64,000 bases of DNA. Source: Jaapia argillacea MUCL 33604. Its lineage: Eukaryota > Basidiomycota > Agaricomycetes > Jaapiales > Jaapiaceae. Every line of letters starts with the position of its first letter. Position 1 is the first letter of the stretch. A model generated the notes under the pieces. The model did not search any database and was not told the DNA's origin. It saw nothing but the letters and a program-made list of their open reading frames with translations. A program made the translations under genes and the position numbers. Shown one piece after another: positions 34,489 to 46,545 of the stretch. The stretch is taken from positions 519,597 to 583,596 of the forward strand of contig KL197709.1 in assembly GCA_000697665.1 (NCBI GenBank), given 5' to 3'.

Positions 34489-35384
34489 TTATACATCCAT
34501 AGACTCGAGATATCTCCTCAGTTTGACCAGAGCTCTATACCGATGAGAGAAAGGCATCTTTTCTTCAACTTCCATCTCTGCAAAGCTGTTAGATGCGACG
34601 AGTTTAGGTTAGAGGGTTGTGGTACGCGATCGGCAATACATGGGGGGTTGAAGAAGAAGGGTCGAAGACGAAGGTAGACTGGTGAAGGTGTGGAAAAGAG
34701 AGACGAGAGAGACGGGGTGAATTAAGAGAACTCACGTCTTACCAGTCCCTTCCACCTCAAAAATCGAGTTCCAACTAAACACATTCATTCCTCTCGCATG
34801 TACGATCTTCCCTTCCGTCCTCCCTTCGAACAACACCGGTTCACAATCCGGACCACCAGAGTAGGCGAATGTGCAAAGTGCGTGGGCTGTGGTTGTTTGG
34901 AAACCTTTGAGTAAGGTGTTTAGTCCTGGTTATGTGTGTGTGAGAGGCGTCAGGTCGGTGGTGGAGGGAAAGATGTACCGTCGTTCCCTAAACCCTGAAA
35001 GAAGTCTTTGATGTAAGGCCCCGGCAAACCACCCAAGGCATCGCAACAGAGAGCTGTATCTTCTATGATACAAGGTCCACCGATGGCTTCCGCAGCTCGG
35101 CTACATTTATCTCGGGCGACTTCCCGAGTCGTCCCTTGAATCTCAGGGACTATCCAGAGAGAAAACCCGTGTTGGTATCCTCTGCAGCATAGGCATGAAT
35201 GGGAAAGACCTACGATTGAGATTAACGGATTTGATTACGAGCGATGAAGTTGAGGAGAGGATGCGGTTGACTTGATGGAGTTTGGTTGAGTTGGTGGTTA
35301 CGAAGACTGGGGCGGGTGATGTTGATGAGTGGTTGGATGCATATGTTTGATTGGGCTGGACCGACCGATTGGTGTTGAGGACAT
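34489..35384 (-). CDS. Diverged HAM1/ITPase paralogue, copy B
   Basis: A tandem duplicate of the neighbouring ITPase with the same exon plan: MSSTPI joined to [20 protein letters not shown], then [40 protein letters not shown] with [15 protein letters not shown], then [40 protein letters not shown] with FEVEGTGKT, and [19 protein letters not shown]. It stays open and spliced, but two family signatures are altered: [10 protein letters not shown] has become [10 protein letters not shown], and FGWDPIF has become FSWNSIF, which removes the nearly invariant Asp. The catalytic Asp of EDTAL and the SHR motif remain. I infer a changed specificity or early loss of activity. Confidence 0.82.
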
Positions 35385-35659
35385 CGAGCGGGAGTGGAGG
35401 GCGAGTTGACAATGCCGAGCCGACGACGGGTAGCTGTCTGCTGAGTTGTTGAGATGGTGATGTTTGCGATCGACAGCAGGGGAACATCTCGACATCCTCC
35501 AACGCAGCTCCGGCTTGTTCTGAAAGTTTACGATCCATCCCATGCTCGCATATACTCCCTCGCAACCCCCCACCATACAAAAAAATAGAGCCACTCACCA
35601 AACGGCCAATTGTTTTTGTTCTTCAAAAGTACACACCTTCGGAGATATGGCCACGAGAA

Positions 35660-36380
35660 TCTGTGAACTCCGGAAACTCAATCGATTCTCTGGAAATGCT
35701 CAGTGTTGCTGCAGACCTTGGTTCAGAATATTAATGAAATCATCCTTCTTCGTCCTATCTAGTACAAGTACGACCGAAAGAACTCGTGGTATCCTCGTCG
35801 CGTTCTCATACGCCTCTCTCCTCCGGCCTAGCCTTAAAATTCATCTATTCCTTCCCAACGCTTCCTACCCCAACCGCAACGGAATTCAGTACGATAGAGG
35901 GGGATTAGGTTGATTTGGTGGGCGTGGTGTAGAGGGAGAGGACGGAGGCGGGTTATTGTGTATGAGATCTTGGTGACTGAAGGTATGCTTTCTCCGAATG
36001 TCACGCTTCAACCGACGTGCATATACTCGAGTTGTGTTTTCTTATCGATGATAGAAATGGAAAATAGCGTGTGCTGCGTACCTCGTCAACTTACCGCGTT
36101 TTGCCTGTTGTAAACGCGTTATGTACCAACGACTTTACACTCGACTTGGACTTGGTTTCGCCCGAAATGCTCCAACTATACTTAGCCATCACCTATTTTC
36201 ATCCACCACGACTACTTTGCATTTAAGGGAACGCGGATCCATGTATGTCCCCTTGCCCTTATCATATCTCCACCGGGACCGATCCGCGTTTGTTAGGAAC
36301 GAGAAGGTGTTGTGTTACGGGATAAGAAGGAAAGGAAGTTATCGGAGTTTGGCCTTCGCCGAATCCTCCAGATGGGAATA
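35660..36380 (+). pseudogene. Decayed class II thioesterase, array copy 8
   Basis: Weak but ordered traces: VYEILVTEG near 35958-35985, equal to VCEIVVTEG of copy 6 and followed by a donor-like GTATGC; then near 36050-36110 a stretch whose frames give an IEMEN start and AYLVNLPRF in place of the family AYLVD; then, near 36290-36380, G-rich sequence. Frames are broken throughout and no first exon can be made out. It is the most eroded member of the array. I place its limits only roughly. Confidence 0.45.
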
Positions 36381-36516
36381 GGATAGGGAGAATGGGGTGG
36401 GGTCGCTGGTTTGTTACCTCCGAGGACTGGGGACGATCAAAGGATGCAGTGTGTTCTATTTCTGATACAAGTCATTTTGAACGGGGGTCCAGCGGTTGAG
36501 TATCGTAACAAGCACC

Positions 36517-37369
36517 ATGTCACCCTCCGAGTCCACACCAGAACACCCCTTACCATTTTTCCGATCCCTCCCTCATTCACCAGTAAATGTCGACGCGATC
36601 AAGTCGAATATGAAGAGGGAGGATAAGGAGTTGTTAGGGAATGTACTTGCGCATTTTTTGGTTGGGGAGGGAGGGGAGACTTATGGGGATACGGTTGGGA
36701 GGAGGATTAGGTTGGAGGAGGTTTGGGTTAGGGGTGGAGGTGGGGAGGGAGAGGGAGAGGAAGCTGAGAGTGTTTGTGAGATTGTGGTTACGAGAGGTCA
36801 GTTGTGTCTTATTATCGTTTGGCGCGCCGAGCTTTGGTTGACTTGGGTGGTTGGGTAGATATGACGAATGTGTATGGGACGTTACATTCTGTGTGTGCGG
36901 CGTACTTGCTTGACGTGTAAGCCTCTTCTCTACGCCCAAAAATCGAATTGCTATTGGAGATCAGTTGATGAGGGACTTTTAGGTGTTCGTCGATCCCGCT
37001 GTTGGCGATGGGGATCTCGAAGGGGTTGGATTATATGTCCGTGTCGCAGAATTTGAATTTGGTTTGGCATGGGAGTGTTGGTGTGTACGTTTCGCTCTCG
37101 CTTTTTCGTCTTTGTTGGTTGTGCTGATGGGAGTGGGTAGGGGAGAGACTTTGAAGGTTGTTGGCAGGAGTGTGTCGGTTGGTGGGAGGGTTATGACTTG
37201 TCGATGTGAGGTGAGTAGGACTTTCGGAGGCTTTGATCAGTTCAACTTCGCCTGAGAACGGTTGTTTTGTTCTTAGATGTATGAGAAGAGAACGGGAAGG
37301 ATATTGGCGTCGGCGCTGCATACGAAGGTTAGGCCTGGGTCGAAGGGGAGGCCATGGGCGAAGTTGTGA
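36517..37369 (+). CDS. Hotdog-fold thioesterase-like protein, array copy 7 (class II)
   Basis: Open five-exon copy: MSPSESTPEHPLPFFRSLPH, then LLGNVLAHFLVGEGGETYGD, ending VCEIVVTRG; exon 2 DMTNVYGTLHSVCAAYLLDV; exon 3 CSSIPLLAMGISKGLDYMSV with SQNLNLVWHGSVGV; exon 4 GETLKVVGRSVSVGGRVMTC and RCE; exon 5 MYEKRTGRILASALHTKVRP to PWAKL. The active-site HGG/HGA is replaced by HSV, the largest change at this site in the array, though the Asp follows at its usual distance. It may be a catalytically changed or inactive member. It pairs with copy 6 in class II. Confidence 0.82.
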
Positions 37370-38208
37370 GTGTGGAGAGTAAGGTGCGTATTGTGAAAAA
37401 GTTAGAGGGGTTAGGGCGTTGATAAGAGGTGGGGAAATATACTTACAGAATTCCAGAGGCTGCCAGGGACGGAGAATGGCCGTGGAGATGTTGAAATGTC
37501 GACTTGCTAATGTGTATATGTTATCGCCCTCTCTAAATCTCTCGAGTTTACCTGCTCGGCCCTCCTTCCCTCGGACACACAGAGCGACAGTAAAAACCTC
37601 GAGAAGATATCGTCCACGGGATACATGCCTGACCTTCCTTGCCGCCTTCGAATTTCCAGCTGAATTCCCTCCATATTTTTGGACCGCTTCTTCTACGCCG
37701 CATGCCAGGTGCCACGACAAAGAGCCCTCACATGTTCACCGGAAAGTGACACCCAAGCTCAGGTGAACGGTTCGCATGTCGTACACACCCGTTCCCTAGT
37801 GTCTGCCCACCGGGACGAAAAGCCCCGCCTATCGGGAAAAGAAATTGGGGGGTGGCACACGTGGCGCGATAGAAGACCCAATTAGGATAGGCATTGTTTC
37901 GGTTTCCTTGCCTCGCAGCCGCCAACTGCGAACCTCGATCACCCCCGGCTCTCCCTCAGCACCTCCGCCTCGTTCCTTCCAGCCTCGAGGCCTTATCCCT
38001 TCCCCTTAACATCTACCCGCACTTTTCTTGCTTGTTTTCTACACACGTACCTTCGCAACTACTAGCTTGGCTTCTCACTCGGAACGACTTTGCCTAAGCT
38101 TAACTCCGCTAATATCGTTCCCAGATCGCCGCCCCACTCGACTTTGCTCTGCTTGAAAAGTTTGCTCTCAGCCGAATTGAAGGGGTTTAGGGTATCGCGG
38201 ACGGAGAG
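37370..38208. other. Intergenic and BOI leader
   Basis: No supported gene. Minus-strand frames that enter it are shadows of copy 7. From 37900 the sequence becomes rich in pyrimidines, as in mushroom promoters and 5' leaders, up to the BOI start. Confidence 0.5.
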
Positions 38209-41200
38209 ATGCCTGAATACGTTTATGCGCTACATGATTTCGCACCGGAACAAGAGGATGAGATTTCGTTCAAGGCTGGGGAGAGGATAGAGGTTGTTGA
38301 GAGGGACGATCAGTATGGGGATGGTTGGTGGCAGGTATGTTTTTGCTCTTGTCTTTCTTTCTTTGGATTGCTTTTCTTGCTTGGCTGGGTGGGAGGGAGG
38401 AATGGACGCTGGGATGGGTGCTGCGGCGTGGTGATATGGGCTGACAACCCAAATTTCTCCCGACCCACACCCTCCACTACGCCTCCGAGTACGAGTGTCA
38501 GTGCTCGTGCGGGGAAATCTCTCGTGTCATCCAAGAGAACCCGCCCTCCCCATATAGGAGTTCAATCATCCTATTTTCGTCTCAATCATCCCCCCCTTAC
38601 TCTATCCTCGTACCACCCTATCCCCTTTCGCTTACAATTCATCAATTATAGGGACGGAATCTAGCAGGCAAAACTGGTCTCTTCCCACAGAGCTATACAA
38701 CACCGGCTGTACCCTCCCCTGCTGTGCCTCCTCCCGCACCATCTACCACAACCACCGCCGCTGCGGGTCCAATTTCGGTTTCCACTGAGGCTTTGGCTTC
38801 GCAGCCGGTCGATTCGGCTTCGGAAGTAGAACCGACTTCGCCATCGATATCGTCCATGTCGTTCCCAGCTCCTCCAGGAGGGTTTGCTGGGGACCTCGCA
38901 AATCCTTTCGGGGCTTCCCCCACGACGTTTCCGAACCCTTATCCACCTACACCTATTACTTCTGTCACCGAAGACGGCGGCGCTGGTGGTGCTAGTGCAC
39001 CCGCTCTGCAAGTGCTATCGGAAGAACCAGAGTCGTTTGCGCTGCCTCCTTTTGAGAGGAGTGTTACGGTGAAGCCTGGTATGAACGGTTTGACTGTGGA
39101 AGGAGATGAAGAAAAGGGAAAGGAGAAGGAGAACGGACCTTACCCAAGTGAAGGAGCCTCAGTCATGCGCGCTACATTAACCGACGTCCAAAAAGCCATC
39201 GAACAACTCGGTCGTCCTCATTCCCGTTCCCCATCTCGTTCCCCCATACGTCTCAATTCAGCCGACGATGACGTACATGATGGGAGGAGTTTCTCGTTTG
39301 CTAGTACCCAAGATGGAGGGAGTGAGAGTGAGGTTGATTTGGATGTTGATGATAGAGATGATACTGAGGATTTTGGGGCTTGGCATAAGAGTGCTAGAGA
39401 GAGGTTGGCGGAGGAAGCTAGGAAGGCTAATGAACGTGCTGCGAGACAGAGGGAGAAGGAGAGGGAGAGGTTGGTCGTACCTCCCATTGAGGTGGAGGTT
39501 AGTGATGAGAGTGAGGGAGAGGAGGAGGAACAGCATGAACGGGATGTTGGTGGGGCGTTTAGGAGGAGGGAGAGCGATATTAAGGAAGAGGAGGAAGAAG
39601 GGAGTGTTCTTGTTGGTGCTGGTGGTGTTGGAGTTGGCGTTGCTCATGAGTTGTATTTGCCACCTGGAAGTGCGGGAGGTGAGGATGGAGGAACGGCTAC
39701 TGCTAGGAGGACAGAGTTCCCTGCTATTTACCCTCCTACCTCAAACCCATTGACGCCTACCCCCAACAAGAAGCTCGACGGTGGTGCGATGGGTATACCG
39801 ATGACCCCGACTTCGCCTACGACGTTCGTTGCTTCTCCTTTGGGTATCACACCTACTACACCTCAAGACCCGGCATCCGTCGCGGCCGCACATCGACTTT
39901 CGGGAGATAAAGTTTTCAAAAGACTTTCGGATGAACCTGTGACGAACCAGAAGTTACCTGCGCCGATTGATATTACGAATTCGTTGCCTAGTCCAGCTGC
40001 CAGTTCGGCTGGTGGGTTGCAGGCTTTTGCTGCTGCGAAGTTGGAACCTGAGTTGGTTTCGTCCGAGGGAGAGAAGAATGGTGGTGGTGGTGGGAAGAGT
40101 ACGGTGCATCCTAGTGAATGGAGTGTTGAGGAAGTTGTGGAGTGGTTGAAAGGGAAGGGGTTCGATCAGGGTGTTTGTGATAAATTCATCGGTGAGTAGT
40201 GTCTCTTTTTCTTCTTGTCTTGGGATCGTCGGTGTTGACGTGATGGTTTTAGAGCAAGAGATTACGGGAGATGTATTGTTGGAGCTCGATGCCAACGTTC
40301 TCAAGAGTGAACTTGGGATTATGGCATTTGGGAAGAGGGTTAGGATAGCGAATGCTATAACCGAACTTCGACGACCTCCTTCGGTTATGTATTCCGACCA
40401 AGGTCCTTCGACTCCGAATCACCCGAACCACCTGAACAACTTCAGTACTGGCTCATATCAAAGTCATCCCCAGACTCCCCATTCGCAATACGGCCAACAT
40501 CTAGGCCAGAACCCGCACGCACCAAGTCATATCATCACACAGAATATGATGCAAGTTAGTGGACACGCTCATTCATATTCTTTATCTTCTGGTGGTGGGA
40601 GCGTTCATCCTGGGTTTAGTCCGGGTGGGCAGAGTGGTCCTCCGGGTATGAATAATGGAGGAGGGACTAACCCGCCTAGTGCTGGTATATCGAGTTTTAT
40701 GAGTGGGGATAGTGGGTTGATTAGGAGTAGTACTAGTGCGAGTGCTACTACTACTCCGTTTGAGGGGAGTGTTGGGAAGGAGGGACATGTGAGGAGGGAT
40801 TCGGACCCTGGGACTGGGACTGGGACGGGAACGGGGACTGGGACTGGGGGAAGTAGCAGTGTGAGTGTGAATGTGATGGATGTGGATTCCGCTGTTGTTA
40901 GAGCTGGACTTGGGTTGGCTGCTCCTGCTGGTGGGATTAATGGGAAAGCGCTGGTGAGTTCTGCTTTTGGAGTGGTTGGGTTTGATCGTGGTGATTGATG
41001 TGTGGTTGGGTAGAAGAACAGGCCTGCGCAGTTGATGTTGTCGCCGAGTGATGGAGCGCTTGCGGGGAAGACTCTTACCAAGGCCGTTTCGCATGAACAT
41101 TTGCCTGGGGGTATGGCTCAGGAGAGGGCTGTTATGAGCGAGGTAAGTGTTTACGACCGTCTTGTCGTTTTGAGATCATCGCTGATTATGTGTCTTGATT

Positions 41201-43254
41201 GTAGAGCGAGACGACACCGTTATCCGAAGCCAAGAAACGTCGTCGTATGTTTGGTCGTTCCGATACGTCATCTATCAAGGGCAAAGACAAGGACGCCGAC
41301 GCTGCTAGTAAAAAATCTAGGGATTCGGGATCGACACCCTCGCCGAATGCTAGGCGAGAATCGACGGATGAGGCGCCGACTGTTGGTACTAGACATAGTC
41401 GTGGAAAGAGGAGTTTGGATGCTGGTGGGACGAATGGAAAGAGTGAACATAGTCATCGGTTGAGCTTGTTCGGTGGGGCGTTTGGAGGGACGTTGGGCAA
41501 GTCTAGGAAACCTCCTCCGAGGTATTCTTCGTATGTCATTTTCGTTTGTTGACCGCTTCCTGATTTGAGATGTGTTCGTTTCACAGGATCCATGAAGACA
41601 CGGACGTCGCTTCTGAAAAGTCTCCGATTAGTCTTTCCAAACTTTATGGAGGGTCCAAGAAATCCGAACGCCCTGGATCTAAGGATGGTTTACCTGCTTC
41701 GCGATCGGCCTCTACCAAGTCCGAGAGACCCAAGATCGAACACCCTCATCCTCTTCGCGAGACCGTGCGGAGTGGTAGCCCGGATAAGAGAGCGAACTTT
41801 GACAGGAAGTCGCCTGAAGTTCTGCGGAAACGGACGACTTCTGTTCATGAGCCTCTAGTTCGACCTGCTCCCGTTAGTGGTCCGCTTAGTCCTGGACAAA
41901 GCGTTTTCGACCAGATTGGTGAGCCGGATCATAGTGGGTGGATGAGGAAGAGGGGGGAGAGGTATAATACGTGGAAGTCGAGGTATTTCATTCTCAAGGG
42001 TCCTCATCTATATTGTTTGAAGAGCGACGACAAGACGGTGAGTCACCACTCGTGGAATTATTTTTGTGTTCCTTCTAATATTTCGCTTTCTGAACGTCAG
42101 GAGAAGAAAATCAAGGGTTATATCAACATCGTCGGATACAAAGTTGTCGCTGACGAGAATCTCGACCCGGGACGTTATGGATTCCGGATTGTGCACGATA
42201 CCGACAAACCGCACTTTTTCAGTTCGGGAGAGCAATCGGCCGTTAGGGAGTGGATGAAGGCTCTGATGAAGGCCACCATTGGGAGGGATTATACCAGTGC
42301 GTACTATCTGTCCTTCGTCGCTCCCATGTTGACCCGATTACATGATCAGAGCCTGTCATTTCCTCGTGCAATATCCCCACCATTCCTTTGACCGTGGCCC
42401 AAGCCATGAACCCCGCTCCCAGACCTCCCTCACCGACAGCTCGTGCCGCGACTCAAAAGGCACTGAGAAGGGAAAACCCCAATCAACTATCCACTCGCGA
42501 CGCTCGCATTCTGATGGGGATTCCTCAAGGGGGCAACAAGGAGCACGAGCGGGGCGGGCTTGACACGTTCTTCACTGATAACGTCTCCCTCGCTGATGAG
42601 CCCGAAATTGCGAAGCTTTCGGCCCATTCCCCCGCTCCACCTAGGCCTTCCAGGGAGCTACGTCGCTTGGATACCTCAGCGTCGTCTCTACCATCCGAGG
42701 TTGTTCATTTCTCATAATTTACACTTGTTGCTATGTTCTGAACTTGCTTCTTTTTGTTTTTTCTGTATGCTACCTGCATGTCACCCCCACCTTGCTCGCG
42801 CATATAATACCCAAACCGATAGCGTGGAGAAGTCGATCAGAATTTGATTGTTTGGGCGAATTCCCACCTCCCTGAGCACCTGAAGATCACCGATCCTTCA
42901 GTGTCGCTCTGCGGTGGACTTGGCCTACTTCGATTGGCAGAATCGATCAAGGGGAGGCCCTCTTCACCCCCTGTCCATGATTCGGCCTTCCCGACAGACC
43001 CCAATGACGACAAACTGGATGGTCTATTCCGACTCTTTGACTTCTTGCTGGACAATGATGTGAAGATGGGGACCGTCAGTATTAACGACATCCGACAGGG
43101 TAAACGGGACAAGATTCTACAACTCCTGAAGGCCTTGAAGGCTTGGGAGGATAAACGAATAGCCGTTGCAGAATCCCTCGTCAGCAAGGGAACAATGCCC
43201 CCTGGAGGATTTATGACACCTGGAGGCGGGCTGGTATGGGGACACTCACCCTAG
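38209..43254 (+). CDS. BOI1: BOI-type polarity scaffold: SH3, SAM, PH and C-terminal CH-like domain
   Basis: Boi1/Boi2 of yeast bind Cdc42, Bem1 and the exocyst at growth sites. Exon 1 holds an N-terminal SH3 domain, MPEYVYALHDFAPEQEDEIS, that continues across the first intron (38335-38651) into GRNLAGKTGLFPQSYTTPA. A long disordered part follows, with a coiled Glu/Arg-rich stretch near 39390-39480. A SAM domain, WSVEEVVEWLKGKGFDQGVC, spans the intron at 40192-40252. A PH domain, GWMRKRGERYNTWKSRYFIL to SAVREWMKALMKATI, lies at 41930-42290. The end, NLIVWANSHLPEHLKITDPS to ILQLLKALKAWEDKR (42840-43160), looks like a calponin-homology fold, which yeast Boi proteins lack. I count about nine exons and 1,400-1,450 residues. 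Domain calls are firm except CH. Confidence 0.9.
40810..40851 (+). repeat. GGGACT minisatellite in BOI coding sequence
   Basis: About seven tandem units of GGGACT/GGGACG encode an alternating Gly-Thr run inside the disordered linker. It stays in frame because the unit is six bases long. Confidence 0.85.
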
Positions 43255-43462
43255 TATTCCCCTGACTTTACGATAAGGGCGGACATTATTATTTAATCAT
43301 CTACTCACGTTGTGCATTCCATTCCCTCGCATTGTTCTGTTCAAGGATACTCTCGTTTTACATTTTGGTGTCGATTTGTTCTGTTCTATGCTGTACTTTC
43401 GTTGTAGATTTTGAATACGCTGTCATTTCGGGAAATTCCGACTGTCGATCTTCTTCACTACG

Positions 43463-46239
43463 ATGTCACAAGCTCTTGAGGCGATTGAAAAATCGCTACT
43501 GACTGGCCAATGGCTCACCAATGGATCTGATGGACACAGCAGCGTGTTTGATATTGCGCGGGATGTCGTTGACGGAGCCTTTCACAAGGCCCTGACCGCT
43601 CCCCTTTCGCAGCAAATTTTCTCCGTGCGTGCTACGTGCTCCTCAGAGATTCTCGATCACCCTTTAGACGATTGGCTCAACAAATCTGATCCATCACTCG
43701 ACGACGAAATCGAAGACGAACTTCTGCACCTCACCCTCGCCGTTGCATGCCTACACGCATTCGTGCAAATCAATTGGACGGGTCCTGATCTTGATGTCAA
43801 ACCCCTCAACGTCCTCGTTTTTGCCTCCGGATCTTTCGCTTCCCTGAACGAGGACACCCTAAACCAAAAGTCAATCGCTGAGTTGACATGCTGTGGGGAG
43901 CCCGCGTATCACCTTACGCAAGGTGCTACCTTTTTGCGGCTCGCACAGATCTTAATTTCTGGACCCTATCGCCATTGTCGATCTGTTCCATGGTGGAATC
44001 TGCGAGCTTCGATGCTCCATCAGCAGATATTGGACGAACCCGTTGCAGTGCCCGAGAGCGTGTTCTCCGCTGTGGAACCATTAACCAGCTCCATAGCGGC
44101 CGACCCTGACCTCGCTGCTCGATTGCACTTGGAATGTGGACTGTTCCAACACTTCCTGTCCGATAACAAATCGGCCGCAGACTATTTTCTGCGGGCTGCC
44201 AAAGCATCCGACCTGCAGTACGAGCTCACGGGGGCGCTCGGCAAGCGAACGAAATACCAGCAGAACGAGATTAGCCAACTGGTCTTGCTAGCCGAGAGTC
44301 GAAGCAGAGATAGCGATGGACCTCAATCTGATAACGGTCAAGGCTTCCAGGACGCCAACACCTCCGCTAACACCTTCACCAAACTCCCAGAAACATTCCC
44401 TCTCAACGATGACACTTTATTGGAACAAACTGAATACACTCCATCGTCCACAGCCCTTCCTCGCTCTCGACTAAGTCATCTCGATCCCTCATCTCAGCCC
44501 GCATTACATCCCCTCGACCAATGTATCCTTCTCTCCCTATGCCTTAATGTGAAAAATATGTCCCCCTCGCATGGCCTGACGAATGAGCAGATGTCCGCCT
44601 ACGTCGCCAGGGTCGTCTCACATCCACGAAACTGGACCGTCCATACCATGGCTCTCCTCCTTCGGTCTCGATTAGAATCTTCCCGAACGCGAACCGTAGA
44701 GCGATCGACTTTGCAGCTACAGGCCCTAGTGGAGCAGATGCCCACCGCTGACTCGGCACTATCGGAAAGACTTTTGTACGTTCACGATATTCCTTTGCCA
44801 AGCAAGTGGGAGATGGAAAAGGAGCTGGCTATCCAGTTCCTGTCCTTAGGCGTCGTTAGATCCGCCTTAGAGATCTTTGAGCAGCTGGAGATGTGGGAAG
44901 AGGTAGTAAAATGCTGGATGTCGATGGGGAATCCAGAAAGGGGGCTCGAGATTGTTCGTGACCTACTTGAAGGGCGAAAAGCCGAAGCCGAAGAAGTCCT
45001 CTCCCGCGCGAAGACGACGACGACCGAGAGGCGGGAGACCCATAGTGTGGCGCGAGATGCCAAGCTGTGGTGTCTGCTCGGAGACCTTGAGCTCGAGAAT
45101 GCACAGGCACATTACGAAAAGGCATGGGTGATCTCTCGCCAAACCTCAGGGCGTGCCATGCGGTCTCTAGGAGGCCTTCATTTCAACCGCGGAGAATACT
45201 CCCAGGCCATAATGTGCCTTCGTCGAGCCGTCGCCATAAATCCCCTGTTGCATCGATCATGGTTCGTGCTGGGTTGCGCTTGTGTGCGCGAAGAGGATTG
45301 GGAAGGGGCGAGAGTGGCCTTTAGCCGATGCGTGGCGATCGACGATGAAGATGGTGAGAGCTGGAATAATTTGGCTAGCGTCTACTTGCGGATGGGTGAA
45401 GGCGAGGCGCCCGCCGATGCGATCGATCAGGGGGTGAGTGAATGTCCAGAAATATTGAATGACTAGTTCGATATTAACAGTGAAATCAGGACCTCGACGC
45501 CAACACTGAGGCAAGGAATGGACACGAGATCAAGAGAGTGCCATTCTCGAACAAATTATTAGCATTTAGGGCGCTCAAAGAATGCATAAAATACCGCTAC
45601 GAAGACTGGCGGGTGTGGTCCAACTATATGGTCGTTGCTATTGACGTTGGGGAGCTATCTGAAGCTTGCCGTGCGCTCGCTCGAATTGTGGAAGAGAAGA
45701 GTGGGAAAGTGGGCGGCGAGTGTGTTGACGAGGATGTTTTAGAGCGCCTGGTCAACGCGGTGACAAGGACTCCACTGAATGCGGATGATGCGGTCGAAGG
45801 TGACATCTCGGCTCATCAAACGCCGGTGAATCCCAGCGAGGGACGGGGGCTCTTCAGACGGGTTTCCGACCTCTTTGAACGCACAATCCTGCCTCGCGTA
45901 TCATCGCCTCGCATTTTCCGTGCATACGGGAGATTATTAACCTGGCAGTCGCGGTGGGACGAGGCCATCCGCGCATATTTGGATGGGTATCGATGCAGCT
46001 TGGCAGGGACGATGGAGAAGGGCGAGACAGATGTGAAAAGATGGCAAGAGGCTGTGGGGGAAGTCGAAGAAATTGTGGACCTCTTGAGGAATTTCGGCTC
46101 CAGGGTGGAAGGATCTAAATGGCAGTTGCAGGCACGCAGCATCGTTCGGACTTTCATTGGGCGAACACGAGATTTTGAAGACGAACCGGAATGGAATCGG
46201 TTGACCGAGTTGCAGGATGAGTTGCGGAAGGAAGAGTGA
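43463..46239 (+). CDS. TTC27: TPR-repeat protein TTC27 / Emw1 homologue
   Basis: The yeast homologue Emw1 is essential and linked to cell-wall integrity; human TTC27 has TPR repeats. Two exons (43463-45433 and 45490-46239) give about 906 residues. The conserved N-terminal half shows HLTLAVACLHAFVQINWTGP, CGEPAYHLTQGATFLRLAQI, LHLECGLFQHFLSDNKSAAD and GALGKRTKYQQNEISQLVLL. The C-terminal half holds the TPRs: EKELAIQFLSLGVVRSALEI, GGLHFNRGEYSQAIMCLRRA, WFVLGCACVREEDWEGARVA, ESWNNLASVYLRMGEG and AFRALKECIKYRYEDWRVWS. The single intron joins ..DQG to DLDANTEARNG in phase. The match runs over the whole length, so the assignment is good. It is followed tail-to-tail by a small unknown gene. Confidence 0.9.
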
Positions 46240-46545
46240 GAAGGCGCTAGAGTTATGTTGCCGGTGCCGGGAATGAATTGCTTCTCGCCTCGTTGCCCTC
46301 GAATGCGCGAGCTACTGTCGTTTAATGTACGAGAATAGAAACAGAGCTTGACAGACATATCGCCAGCTTCGGTGAGGGAGATCTTGTGGTCGAGCCCGTG
46401 ACTGCAAGATTGATAGATACCAAGTCATTGAGACGAACGAAGCTGAGATATGTTACACACTCCATGATGGCCGATCCTACAAACGGGTAAGATCCTGATT
46501 GAACAAGGTCCGCTATATGCCACTGCCAAACTTCTCCATCCAGAA

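Noticed and set aside
25756-37369. Thioesterase/HAM1 array as a secondary metabolite gene cluster
   Set aside because: No polyketide synthase, peptide synthetase, terpene cyclase, P450 or cluster regulator is present; only the sugar transporter is near.
37031-37720. Long minus-strand open frame of 229 codons
   Set aside because: Mostly antisense to thioesterase copy 7, which has proper exons and family motifs; the composition is a shadow of that gene.
39218-39753. Long frames on both strands over the BOI linker
   Set aside because: The sequence is low-complexity with biased codons, which opens all frames; only the BOI frame links SH3, SAM and PH domains.
40810-40851. Minisatellite as a telomere-like or CRISPR-type repeat
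   Set aside because: It is a short, in-frame hexamer run coding Gly-Thr, with no spacers.
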